Shown here piece after piece: positions 42,269 through 50,228 of a stretch of DNA of 64,000 nucleotides. The stretch is from G963674685 sp964591275. Lineage in GTDB: Bacteria > Lernaellota > Lernaellaia > JACKCT01. Each line of letters opens with the position of its first letter. Position 1 is the stretch's first letter. The stretch covers positions 62,001 through 126,000 of the forward strand of contig CAZQAE010000004.1 in assembly GCA_964591275.1 (NCBI GenBank), read 5' to 3'. Below the pieces are notes generated by a model, which had not been told where the DNA came from, did no database searches, and saw nothing but the letters and a program-made list of their open reading frames with translations. The position numbers and the translations under genes are program-made.

Positions 42269-42716
42269 TGCTGCCGTCCTGCGTTTCAATGGTGAAAGAT
42301 ATTTTGTGGCGCCGGTTGCGGCGGTCGGCTATCCTTTTCAGGATTATGGTCATCACGCCGTTTGCGTAACGGGCGTTAACATCGGTCAGATTGACTGGCG
42401 CGGGCATTTCCACGGCTTTTCGGAAAAGTCCGACCGGTCGTTCGGCAACGAGATATCTGCCTTCGATCGGGGGTTTGGTGGCGGGGGTTGTCCCGGCGAT
42501 TTCCAAAAGCGTCGGCGTTCCCGTGAGTCGCAGTTTGTCCGGGTCCGCGCCGGGCACTTCAAAGCGAACCGTCACTTCGCTATCGCTCATCCAGACATCG
42601 ACGGGAATGGCGCCATCGGTTACGGGGTTTTCCATTTTGTCCATCAGCCGCATTATCCTGGCGAGTTCTTCTCCGATCAAATCAATATTCAGTTTGCTCA
42701 GCCTTCTCAAAGCCAT
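42261..42716 (-). CDS. Small heat-shock protein (Hsp20/alpha-crystallin)
   Basis: The 151-residue protein has an alpha-crystallin domain (about 38-140): IPVDVWMSDSEVTVRFEVPGADPDKLRLTG, then PVGLFRKAVEMPAPVNLTDVNARYANGVMTIILKR, the last being the G-V-x-T-I-x-x-x-K strand of the family. It lacks the common C-terminal I-x-I motif in clear form (HKISFTI is the nearest). Acts as an ATP-independent holdase. It overlaps lon by eight bases, which makes an hsp20-lon operon and supports a role in protein quality control. It is preceded by a good vegetative promoter (42782-42811). Confidence 0.85.
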   Translation of the reverse strand: MALRRLSKLNIDLIGEELARIMRLMDKMENPVTDGAIPVDVWMSDSEVTVRFEVPGADPDKLRLTGTPTLLEIAGTTPATKPPIEGRYLVAERPVGLFRKAVEMPAPVNLTDVNARYANGVMTIILKRIADRRNRRHKISFTIETQDGSNE

Positions 42717-42781
42717 GATTGATCCTTATGCGCAAAAAATAGAATGGATGTTTGAATGGCCGCTTTAATAAATCCGCGCGC

Positions 42782-42811
42782 ATTATAGAGGCAATTGCGA
42801 AGCGTAAGCAA
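42782..42811 (-). promoter_or_regulatory. Sigma70-type promoter for hsp20-lon
   Basis: On the minus strand: TTGCTT (42806-42811), an 18-base spacer and a perfect TATAAT (42782-42787), about 65 bases upstream of the hsp20 ATG. No sigma32-like or CIRCE element is seen nearby. Confidence 0.7.
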
Positions 42812-42906
42812 GAAAACCGCTTGGCTGATCGGACGTAGACCTGCCTGCGTATTTCGTGTAATAAAATGTGGCTTCAACTTCTTGAAAGAAGAAAGGACGA
42901 TTTGAA

Positions 42907-43242
42907 ATGAAAAAGCACTTTTGGCTACTGGGGTTATTGATTCTGGCCGTTGCGCTTTCGACCTTCGCGGCGTGCGGCGACGATGACGACGACGACGACG
43001 ATGACGACGGAGACGACGACGCAAGCGACATCGATTGCGAAGGCGCCTGCATGAAAGCTCTGGATTGCGTGGAGGAAGAATATTCCAGCCTCGGCGTGTT
43101 GCGCGGCATTGCGGAGCAGGAATGTCTTACGGAGTGCGAAGAGGACGGAACGCAGGAAATTATCGACTGCGTCATGGAAACAGAATGCGAGGATCTGATC
43201 GAAGACATGTGCGGTCTGCCTATTGAAGATTACTTGGGATAA
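42907..43242 (+). CDS. Small Asp-linker, Cys-rich lipoprotein
   Basis: The 111-residue lipoprotein has signal and lipobox (STFAAC22), followed by G and a run of ten Asp, GDDD, and then a short domain with eight Cys: IDCEGACMKALDCVEEEYSS, EQECLTECEEDG, IIDCVMETECEDLIEDMCG. The Cys pairs spaced three to four apart suggest a small disulfide-bonded helical bundle outside the cytoplasm. AAAGGACG lies at the ribosome-binding position. The next gene starts after four bases, so they may share a transcript even though the functions look unrelated. Confidence 0.72.
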   Translation: MKKHFWLLGLLILAVALSTFAACGDDDDDDDDDDGDDDASDIDCEGACMKALDCVEEEYSSLGVLRGIAEQECLTECEEDGTQEIIDCVMETECEDLIEDMCGLPIEDYLG

Positions 43243-43245
43243 GGC

Positions 43246-44598
43246 TTGGACGCAAAAAGCATCAAGCTAAGATTGGGCCGCTTCGCCATGCGTGAGCGGC
43301 CCGAGATTATTGAGATGGCCAAAATCGCCTCCGGTCGCAAAGAGGCGCTTTGGCTTGTGGGCGGCGTGGTGCGCGATGCCGCTTTGGATCGAGGTTTGAA
43401 TGATGTGGATATCGCCGTCGATGGCGATGCCGCGGCGCTGGCAGAGCAGATCGCCGTTTCCCTCGACGCCACCTTGGTGCCCCTTCACGACGATCCGCCC
43501 ACGGCTCGCGTTGTAAAAGACGGTTTTGAATATGACTTGGTCGCCCTTAGAGCGCCGACAATAACAGAAGATCTGCTGCTCAGGGATTTGCGGATTAACG
43601 CCATGGCCGCCTCGCTCACGCCGCAGGGCGTCGGCGACATCCTCGATCCGGCTGGCGCTTTATCCGACATCGAAAATCGGGTCATTCGGGCGATTTCCAT
43701 GGACAATTTGCAGTCGGATCCCCTGCGTGCGCTACGTGTGTTCAGATTCATGGCTCAAACCGACTTTAAAATCGATGCGCAAACTCTTGATTGGGTTCGA
43801 GTGGCGGCGGCGGGATTGAAATCCGTGGCCGGCGAAAGAATCTACGCCGAGTTTGTCAAACTCCTTCGCAGCCCGCACGCCGCGATTGTTTTGCGCCTTG
43901 CTCATCAGCAAGGTATTTTGTCAAAAATTATCACCACGGAAACAGGCTCATCTTCCGAATCTGACGAATGCCCGCTGGACGGCGTTTCTTTCGCAAGCGT
44001 TGAGGGTTTCGACACGCAGTCAGACATCCGGCGAAAACTTTTTGACGATTTCGACGGCCTTTCCGCGATGATGAAAAATGACAGGCTTTGCGACGACCCG
44101 GCCATTATGAAAACCGCAGCGCTGTTTGGCGAGATTCAAGACGGACTCCAGACCTTGAAAGTCACTTGCGAAAGATGGAAAGCGCCCAAGCGTTTTTGTG
44201 GCGCGGTCGCCAGAATTCTCGAACTTCAAAATTCGCTGGCAGTCCACGTCAATAATTTTTCCGATGACGGCGACAAAATGCGTATTTTTGCGCGATACAC
44301 GCAAGAAGCCGGTGACGCATGGCTTGCGACCGCTTCCTACGCAATGGTCGCAGCGGGCGATTTAGCCAATGACTATGCAGCCTTTTTTTGTAATCTTCTC
44401 AAGGCGCACCGGGAAATCATTGGCGTGGTGGACGGCGGTCCGCCTCTTGTCGATGGATCGCAATTGATAGGCGAACTTCAGATCGAAGCCGGGCCGACAG
44501 TTGGCTTGCTCCTGTCCGAAATTCGCACAGAGCGCATCGCCGGTGCGGTCAATTCCGCCGATGAGGCTCTGGAGTTGTGTCGCCGACTGCTCGCCTAA
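43246..44598 (+). CDS. CCA-adding / poly(A) polymerase family nucleotidyltransferase
   Basis: The 450-residue protein has the class II nucleotidyltransferase head: LWLVGGVVRDAALDRGLNDVDIAVDGDAAALAEQ (GGxxRD and the DxD metal-binding motif), followed by RDLRINAMAASL and DILDPAGALSDIENRVIRAI, and then QSDPLRALRVFRFMAQ, which binds tRNA. The family adds or repairs the CCA end of tRNA, or polyadenylates RNA. Because a bacterial genome may contain both enzymes, the exact activity is not assigned. The C-terminal 200 residues (ELQIEAGPTVGLLLSEIRTERIAG) correspond to the family's body and tail domains. Start TTG 43246 is taken; ATG 43288 would shorten the N-terminus but lacks a ribosome site. Confidence 0.85.
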   Translation: MDAKSIKLRLGRFAMRERPEIIEMAKIASGRKEALWLVGGVVRDAALDRGLNDVDIAVDGDAAALAEQIAVSLDATLVPLHDDPPTARVVKDGFEYDLVALRAPTITEDLLLRDLRINAMAASLTPQGVGDILDPAGALSDIENRVIRAISMDNLQSDPLRALRVFRFMAQTDFKIDAQTLDWVRVAAAGLKSVAGERIYAEFVKLLRSPHAAIVLRLAHQQGILSKIITTETGSSSESDECPLDGVSFASVEGFDTQSDIRRKLFDDFDGLSAMMKNDRLCDDPAIMKTAALFGEIQDGLQTLKVTCERWKAPKRFCGAVARILELQNSLAVHVNNFSDDGDKMRIFARYTQEAGDAWLATASYAMVAAGDLANDYAAFFCNLLKAHREIIGVVDGGPPLVDGSQLIGELQIEAGPTVGLLLSEIRTERIAGAVNSADEALELCRRLLA

Positions 44599-44798
44599 TC
44601 CGCATCGCCTGCCCGGATTTTGGGCCAATGATTGCCCTGGCGCTTCGATAAACGCGGCGCGTCAATCCATTGCAATAGAATGTAAAATGAGTTATTGCAG
44701 TCCCTCTGAGCGCGGGTGGGCAAGCCTCGCCCGACGAGGGAGCATTTACGGAAAGCCCGTCTTATAAAATCGTTGAAAAACGAAACGGAGGAACTGAT

Positions 44799-45245
44799 AT
44801 GCCGAAGATTACTGAAATCCCCCTGGCCACGTTGATGGCTGTCGTCCCGAAACTTTCCACGGGATATGCCGACGATCCGGTTACCTACAACCTGAACGTA
44901 GAGCAGTGGGAAAGCCAGAAGGAGCTGATCCCCCGTCCCGATTGGTTCATGAAGTTTGACGCCGCCGGAAAAGCTGAGTGCGGCGAAGGCCACATCGACG
45001 ATCCAGAAGCCATTATCTTCAACATCAAACAGGCCGATCCCTACAAAACCCTCGCGGGCCTGTTCGTTCACGGTCTCAACGACGGATCGCCCTACTGCGC
45101 GCAGATGTCGATGATGATGGGAAAAATCGGCATCCCCATGGAAAAGATCAAACAGGTGCAGAGCTTCTTCAAGCGCCTGGAGATCGGTTTTGAGCCGACG
45201 CAAAAAGCCCTGGCCGAAGCCGGCGTCACAGTGGAAGACGAATAA
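44799..45245 (+). CDS. Hypothetical cytoplasmic protein
   Basis: The 148-residue protein has no signal or membrane segment. It is mixed alpha/beta, with ITEIPLATLMAVVPKLSTGY, ADPYKTLAGLFVHGLNDGSPYCAQMSMMMG and the helix MEKIKQVQSFFKRLEIGFEPT. I do not recognise a family. Strong evidence that it is expressed: GGAGG six bases before the ATG and a good terminator after the stop. It lies between a tRNA nucleotidyltransferase-family gene and small Cys-rich lipoproteins. Confidence 0.7.
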   Translation: MPKITEIPLATLMAVVPKLSTGYADDPVTYNLNVEQWESQKELIPRPDWFMKFDAAGKAECGEGHIDDPEAIIFNIKQADPYKTLAGLFVHGLNDGSPYCAQMSMMMGKIGIPMEKIKQVQSFFKRLEIGFEPTQKALAEAGVTVEDE

Positions 45246-45289
45246 GGTCAGACGACCGAAGTTAGTGGAAAATTCAAGTTTGACGATCA

Positions 45290-45316
45290 GGCGTTCCCTT
45301 GCGGGAGCGCCTTTTT
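45290..45316 (+). terminator. Rho-independent terminator
   Basis: Nine-base stem GGCGTTCCC (45290-45298) and GGGAGCGCC (45303-45311) with one G-U pair, TTGC loop, and five T. Ends the 44799 transcript. Confidence 0.88.
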
Positions 45317-45350
45317 ATTGTAGTAGCCTGCAACAAGGGCAAGCGGCGGA

Positions 45351-45722
45351 TCACTTCATCATTTCCAGGCCACAATTCTGAAGACACCCGGAAAGCCCTG
45401 CGTCGTAGCAAGCGTCGGATGCGTCCGCGCAGTCGATAAAACACAGGACATCCTCGGGCAGATAGAGGTGGCAGGCGGCGTCGGCGTTCAGTTGGTCGCC
45501 CTGTGTATCAAGGATAATGAAGCACTCCTCGAACAACCATTGCATGGATTCGTAGGATTCATTTTCCGCGCAGGGGGAACCGGATTCATCAGCAGTATCG
45601 TCGTCATCATTATCTTCATCATCAATTTCGTCATCGGCTTCGTCGTCGGACCCGGTGCAGCAAAAAAGCAGGGCGCAAAGAAAAATTGAGGCGACAACTC
45701 CGGCAATCAGTTGGATACGCAT
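45351..45722 (-). CDS. Small Cys-rich lipoprotein, paralogue 1
   Basis: The 123-residue lipoprotein has signal and lipobox region (FLCALLFCC), an acidic linker (SDDEADDEIDDEDNDDDD) and a Cys-rich domain: ESYESMQWLFEECFIILDTQGDQL, then CHLYLPEDVLCFIDCADASDACYDAG and CLQNCGLEMMK. It matches the 45893 protein in the arrangement of W-L-F, Q-L/E-L-N/S-A-D, and C-F-I-D-C residues, so the two are diverged tandem paralogues. The domain is not otherwise recognised. Confidence 0.7.
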   Translation of the reverse strand: MRIQLIAGVVASIFLCALLFCCTGSDDEADDEIDDEDNDDDDTADESGSPCAENESYESMQWLFEECFIILDTQGDQLNADAACHLYLPEDVLCFIDCADASDACYDAGLSGCLQNCGLEMMK

Positions 45723-45847
45723 GTGATTTTTTCACCTTCATTTTCTGAATCGAACGATCTCAGCATATCGCGTGTTTCAAAATTGATCCACTAGAGATTT
45801 TCACGGATTAGATTTCCCCCATCAATATTGGCAGCCGCCAAAGAAAA

Positions 45848-45869
45848 CGCCCCGGTTTTATCCGGGGCG
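45848..45869 (-). terminator. Bidirectional-type terminator after 45893 gene
   Basis: Perfect eight-base stem CGCCCCGG (45848-45855) / CCGGGGCG (45862-45869) with a six-base loop and T tracts on both strands; it serves the minus-strand gene that stops at 45893. Confidence 0.88.
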
Positions 45870-45892
45870 TTTTTCACGTTTTTTAGTTTCCC

Positions 45893-46327
45893 TTAGGCCA
45901 GGCAGAGCCCGATGCATTCATAGAGCGGATCGGGATCGCCGCCGCACTCATCGAACTGATCGAAGCAATCGATGAAACAGGCGATGTCCGCGGCTTCGGA
46001 AGCTTCGCAGATATCGTCGGCGCTCAGCTCATTGCCTTCCAGGTCTTCCAATACATAACACTCGCCGGCAAAGAGCCAACTTATGGCGTCATAGACTTCC
46101 TCAGTCGCGCATTCGCCGACAGGAGTGAAATCATCGTCGTCATCAGCGTCATCATCGACATCGTCATCGGCATCGTCATCGGCGTCGTCATCAGCGTCGT
46201 CATCAACATCGTCATCAGCGGTGTCGTCGTCATCATCATCGTCATCGTCATCGCCGCAGGCGACCGCGAAGCCGAGACTCAACGACATAAGTGCGATCAG
46301 GGAAAACAGCCAAAATTTGGTACGCAT
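45893..46327 (-). CDS. Small Asp-linker, Cys-rich lipoprotein, paralogue 2
   Basis: The 144-residue lipoprotein has signal and lipobox (GFAVAC), then ten Asp, TADDDV and further four-residue Asp units to about residue 65. The Cys-rich domain reads ECATEEVYDAISWLFAGECYVLEDLEGNELSAD, DIACFIDCFDQFDECGG, YECIGLCLA. It matches the 45351 protein. Preceded on its own strand by GGAGGAACGAAGGT, a strong ribosome site. Confidence 0.75.
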   Translation of the reverse strand: MRTKFWLFSLIALMSLSLGFAVACGDDDDDDDDDDTADDDVDDDADDDADDDADDDVDDDADDDDDFTPVGECATEEVYDAISWLFAGECYVLEDLEGNELSADDICEASEAADIACFIDCFDQFDECGGDPDPLYECIGLCLA

Positions 46328-46698
46328 ACCTTCGTTCCTCCAGTTTGTTAATAATCAAAAACAGGCCAGGCATTTGGCCAACTTCTGATAATGGCTTAAC
46401 GCAAAGCCCGTACCAATCCTGCCATTGGATTCTAACTTGCTGAAAATAAAGACATATATTCACGCCAGAAAGAGCAGAGCCTTCCAGTCGCTCCTCTCAG
46501 ATATCCGCGAGATCATCAGATTTCCATGAAAATCAAGTGGTCTGGACTAGAGATATGTTGCAAATATGATAAAAATGCTTTCTTGTCAGAGAAAATTCAA
46601 GAAATTTCAATAATTTTAGCTGTTTTGCCCTCAAAAACTTTGCGCTGTGGCGAGGATTTTGGATATACTGTCGGCTACGAAACATTAGGAGATTTCTG
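46328..46698. promoter_or_regulatory. AT-rich divergent promoter region
   Basis: A 371-base AT-rich gap between two divergent lipoprotein genes. For the plus-strand gene, TATACT (46664-46669) with TTGCGC (46640-46645) at 18 bases could be a promoter, placed 30 bases before the ATG. No gene was found in the gap. Confidence 0.4.
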
Positions 46699-48360
46699 AT
46701 GCCAAAATTGCATTTACTCGCGCTGATAGGTTTCATTTCCCTATCCGTCTGCTTTCTGGCTTGCGGCAATGATGACGACGACAGCGGCGGCGGCGACGAC
46801 GACGATGACATCGCCGACGACGACCTTGTGAATGACGATGTTGACGATGATGTGAACGACGATACCGCTGATGATGACGTTAATGATGACGTTAATGATG
46901 ACGATACAGTCTGCGACGGCTGCTGGATCGCCGGGCAATGTTTCGACGACGGCGACGCAAACCCGAACAACCCCTGTGAAACGTGCGACGTGACCGCAGC
47001 CGTCGATGCCTGGACGGCATTAGTCGATGCAGCGCCCTGCGACGACGGACAGTGGTGCAATGGCGACGACGCATGCCTTGCCGGTGCCTGCTCCGACCAC
47101 GACGGCAACCCCTGCGCGGATGATGGTTTATTTTGCAACGGAGGCGAATTTTGCGACGAGGCCAGCGAAGCCTGTGGACACATCGGCAATCCCTGCACGG
47201 ACGACACGCTATACTGCAACGGTGCCGAAACCTGCGATGAAGATGTGGATCAATGCGTGCACTCCGGCGATCCATGCGACGATCCGCTGATATGCGACGA
47301 AGTGGAAGACGACTGCGATCCCCCCGCAACCACTACGACCACGACGAGCACTACAACGACTACACAGGCGCCTACGACCACAACGAGCACCACTACGACT
47401 ACGCAGGAACCAACAACTACAACCACCTTTGTTGGAACAACAACGACAACGCAGGAACCGACCACGACCACAACCACGACAAGCACAACGACGACCACAA
47501 CTACGACTTCGACATCAACGACTTCAACCACAACGACAGTCGTCACAACAACTTCGACGACAACATCCACGCAGGGCGATTGCGCGGGTTTCGAACTTCG
47601 CGGATCAAGCCTGTTCAACGACGCCATTGATCTGTGCATCAACACTCAGGCGCGCGCGGATTACTTCATTGAAGGCGACTGGGATCTTTTCACCGGACGC
47701 GAGAACGATTCCGACTGGTACGATATGTTCACGATTAATATCGCCGCCGATATTCCCATGACCCTAGCTCCGGAATATTCGACGGATGAATACGAATATT
47801 ACTACTTCGAGCAAGGCGCTGTTTACGGCCAGATGATTAGCTGGCTGACCAGCGGGGCCAAATCCATGGTAGTGATCATCAGTGGAACTATCGACGCTCA
47901 AGACGATGTTTTCGATATCATTTACATGACCAATCAGCCCGTGGAGTGCCCTGATAACCATTCACCGATGTTTTCCTACGAGTTGGTCGGCGAATACACT
48001 TGCGACACGCAGCAGTTTATTGACTACTACGAGTTCGACGACGAGGGGGTCTGGCAGGTTCCCATGGACGACTGCTTCGCCATCATGTTCGCTTTCTCCA
48101 ATGCCGACTGCAACTGGATCGGTGGAAACCAGTACTATTTACAATCCGGCGTGTGGGAAGGCCTGGGCGATCCTTTTGTAACCGAGTCCTGGATCACGAC
48201 CAACTGTTCCTGGTACGATTCGGACGGCAACTCCATCGGGCTATTCTACAACGCGCTGGAGTACGAGGCCACGTACACGTACACCAACAAGATTATGGAT
48301 GGATGCGGCGTGAGTTCCAACATCGTGGAAACGCGAATCAACTTCTTCGAGGAATTGTAG
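46699..48360 (+). CDS. Lipoprotein with Asp linker, Cys modules and Thr-rich stalk
   Basis: The 553-residue lipoprotein has the signal SVCFLAC22 and a GNDDDDSGGGDDD-type linker up to about residue 70. Cys-rich modules follow (CWIAGQCFDDGDANPNNPC, CDDGQWCNGDDACLAGACS, DDGLFCNGGEFCDEASEACG), of the same type as in the 30436 protein. Residues about 211-292 are almost only threonine with Ser, Gln-Ala/Glu-Pro and Val insertions (TTTTTQAPTTTT units), a mucin-like stalk that could be O-glycosylated. The C-terminal 260 residues form a beta-rich domain (CAGFELRGSSLFNDAIDLCI, FTGRENDSDWYDMFTINIAA) with Cys. Predicted on the cell surface. Confidence 0.8.
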   Translation: MPKLHLLALIGFISLSVCFLACGNDDDDSGGGDDDDDIADDDLVNDDVDDDVNDDTADDDVNDDVNDDDTVCDGCWIAGQCFDDGDANPNNPCETCDVTAAVDAWTALVDAAPCDDGQWCNGDDACLAGACSDHDGNPCADDGLFCNGGEFCDEASEACGHIGNPCTDDTLYCNGAETCDEDVDQCVHSGDPCDDPLICDEVEDDCDPPATTTTTTSTTTTTQAPTTTTSTTTTTQEPTTTTTFVGTTTTTQEPTTTTTTTSTTTTTTTTSTSTTSTTTTVVTTTSTTTSTQGDCAGFELRGSSLFNDAIDLCINTQARADYFIEGDWDLFTGRENDSDWYDMFTINIAADIPMTLAPEYSTDEYEYYYFEQGAVYGQMISWLTSGAKSMVVIISGTIDAQDDVFDIIYMTNQPVECPDNHSPMFSYELVGEYTCDTQQFIDYYEFDDEGVWQVPMDDCFAIMFAFSNADCNWIGGNQYYLQSGVWEGLGDPFVTESWITTNCSWYDSDGNSIGLFYNALEYEATYTYTNKIMDGCGVSSNIVETRINFFEEL

Positions 48361-48507
48361 GGCCAACAAGCGCGCGGAAAATGCTGACTGGCGCGAATGG
48401 CATCGTCCGCCTCGGGTGTGCCGGCCACGAATAGCGCTAAGTTAAGACTTTGTCGTCATAGTTCGGTATGCAGCGGTAGCAGTTATCCGCGCACCAACCA
48501 TTCCCCC

Positions 48508-48644
48508 ACCCGCTCACTCATCGCCTGGCGGCGATTTTGTCGTTCGCGGCTCTGTTTCGTCGCCATACGGTAGGTCGCCGGTTTCCGAGCCGCGAATGTC
48601 CAGTCGCATCTGATGCTTTTGTGAAGATGCAACAATGAGCGGGT
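48508..48644. repeat. Dispersed ~137-bp element, copy B, with terminal inverted repeats
   Basis: Bounded by a perfect ACCCGCTCA (48508-48516) / TGAGCGGGT (48636-48644) pair. Contains TCGTTCGCGGCTCTGTTTCG and then GAGCCGCGAATG as an internal inverted pair. Aligns, inverted, with 3821-3967. The rest of the 48361-48748 gap has the terminator at 48695 and no gene. Confidence 0.7.
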
Positions 48645-48694
48645 ATGCCGGTCAAAAACATTTTATTTCCGTGTATTCCGTGGTTAATGAAAAA

Positions 48695-48719
48695 AGCGCC
48701 TGCCGGTTTGGCAGGCGCT
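48695..48719 (-). terminator. Terminator after 48749 gene
   Basis: Perfect ten-base stem AGCGCCTGCC (48695-48704) / GGCAGGCGCT (48710-48719), short loop, and a T run on the minus strand (A tract 48690-48695 on the plus strand). Confidence 0.88.
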
Positions 48720-48748
48720 TTGAGCTTTAATCCCTAAATACTTTTTTA

Positions 48749-50125
48749 CTAACAGCCGCAGCCGCCCTCGTCGGAATCAGAATCCTCGTCGGCATTGGGT
48801 GTCGGCTCATCGTCATCGTCGTCGTCCGCATCAGCGCTTTTCACTTCAAAGCTGTCGCGCCCGGCGACGCCCGTCAGGGCATTGCCATCTTCATCCATCG
48901 CGTTCTCGGTCTTCACGATGATATAACCGTCGGTTTCGTTATCGAGCGCCTTGAATGTGAGGTTGATGCTGAAGGAAGCATCGAGGGCCAGATCGGCGTC
49001 GCCGATAAGGTTGGTCCAACCGTTTCCGTTGTCCATGGCGGGATCCGAGGAGACAAGCTCCAGGACCGTATTGTCGAATATAATTTCGGCGGGCATAACG
49101 TGAATGGCCGAATCGAAGTTGTTGGTGAAGGCGACCTCGTAGCTCACCGTGTCGCCCGGAGCGTAAGCCTCGTCGGAGGACGCTTTCACTTTGATCGAAT
49201 TTCCGAAATCGCCGGAGCTGGCGACCACGTCGGTGGGGCTCCAGGTTCCGTCGCCGAAGGGGTAAAAGGCCAGTTCGGCCATGGCGTCGCCATCAATAAC
49301 GCGAATGCCTGTGTTGTTAAGGTCGCCGAATCCGGTCAGCACGTAGGCGAGGTTTCGGTCGTCGTTGACGGTCAGGCCCTTGGCGATGGCACCCAGGTCC
49401 ATCATGCGTTCCGTATTGTCAGTCAGTTCAATTTGCGTGAGCGTGTTGCTGAATTGACCCATCGTCGTGTAGGCAAATTCGCTGCCTTTGAGCGCTGTGG
49501 CAACGGAAGCTTCCGTGGTGGTCAGGCCGCCGAGTTCCGAGCCGTTTTCAGCGTCGTAATATCGGAGCGTGTTCGAGGCGTCGCCGACAAAAAGAACGCC
49601 GTCGTTGACCGAGACGCCAAATGCGCCCTGACAATTGCCCAGCGCCAGAGTGTTGACCAGGGAAAGGTCCGCAGAGTTGTACACGAACATATCGGTGGTT
49701 TCACGGTTGGCCACGTAAAGGAGGCCGCGCTCAAGGTCAATGTCCATGCCCGCAAGGTCCTGCGCTTCGTTGAACAGCGAAAGACCCAGGGGTTCCAAGG
49801 TTTCGGTGTGCACCGTAGCCAGCGTGTTGTTGTGGTGATGCGCGATGTATATTTTTTTGTTGACCGGATCGGCCATAAGCCCGACGGGACCGCCCATATC
49901 GCCCATGTCCAACCATGCGGTATCCGCAAGAATCAGCTCGTCGCCATTGACCAGATAGGCCAATACGGGGAACTGCAGGAAGCCGTTGTTGTTGCCCAAA
50001 GCGTAAACAACGCTTTTTTCCGCAGCTTTCGCATCGCCAACACTGCCTGCGACAAGCAGCACGGAAGCCAGCAGAGCGAACACGAATCCCATACGACGTG
50101 CATTTTTATTACTGGTGAATGTCAT
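48749..50125 (-). CDS. Exported beta-propeller protein with acidic tail ending GGCGC
   Basis: The 458-residue protein has a signal peptide (about 1-35, AKA-A) after a basic MTFTSNKNARR. Residues about 37-300 form a YVTN-type propeller: GLMADPVNKKIYIAHHHNN, DLERGLLYVANRET, GAFGVSVNDGVLFVGDAS, LTVNDDRNLAYVLTG. An Ig-like domain (about 312-425) contains PGDTVSYEVAFTNNFDSAIHVMPAEI. The C-terminus is an acidic, low-complexity linker (ADADDDDDDEPTPNADEDS) ending EGGCGC. The terminal Cys suggests anchoring, as in MYXO-CTERM-like sorting tags, but the hydrophobic helix and basic end of those tags are absent. Expected outside the cytoplasmic membrane. Confidence 0.75.
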   Translation of the reverse strand: MTFTSNKNARRMGFVFALLASVLLVAGSVGDAKAAEKSVVYALGNNNGFLQFPVLAYLVNGDELILADTAWLDMGDMGGPVGLMADPVNKKIYIAHHHNNTLATVHTETLEPLGLSLFNEAQDLAGMDIDLERGLLYVANRETTDMFVYNSADLSLVNTLALGNCQGAFGVSVNDGVLFVGDASNTLRYYDAENGSELGGLTTTEASVATALKGSEFAYTTMGQFSNTLTQIELTDNTERMMDLGAIAKGLTVNDDRNLAYVLTGFGDLNNTGIRVIDGDAMAELAFYPFGDGTWSPTDVVASSGDFGNSIKVKASSDEAYAPGDTVSYEVAFTNNFDSAIHVMPAEIIFDNTVLELVSSDPAMDNGNGWTNLIGDADLALDASFSINLTFKALDNETDGYIIVKTENAMDEDGNALTGVAGRDSFEVKSADADDDDDDEPTPNADEDSDSDEGGCGC

Positions 50126-50228
50126 TTTGAACCTCGATTTTTACGTTCTAAAATACTCTTCCATCCTTTGGGGACAAAACCCCAAAAGTCCCCGTGAGGA
50201 CACGGTTACAAATTTAATCACAAAGCCT

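Noticed and set aside
49100..50197. 365-codon plus-strand open frame opposite the propeller gene
   Set aside because: The minus-strand protein has a signal peptide and propeller repeats; the plus frame has no recognisable feature.
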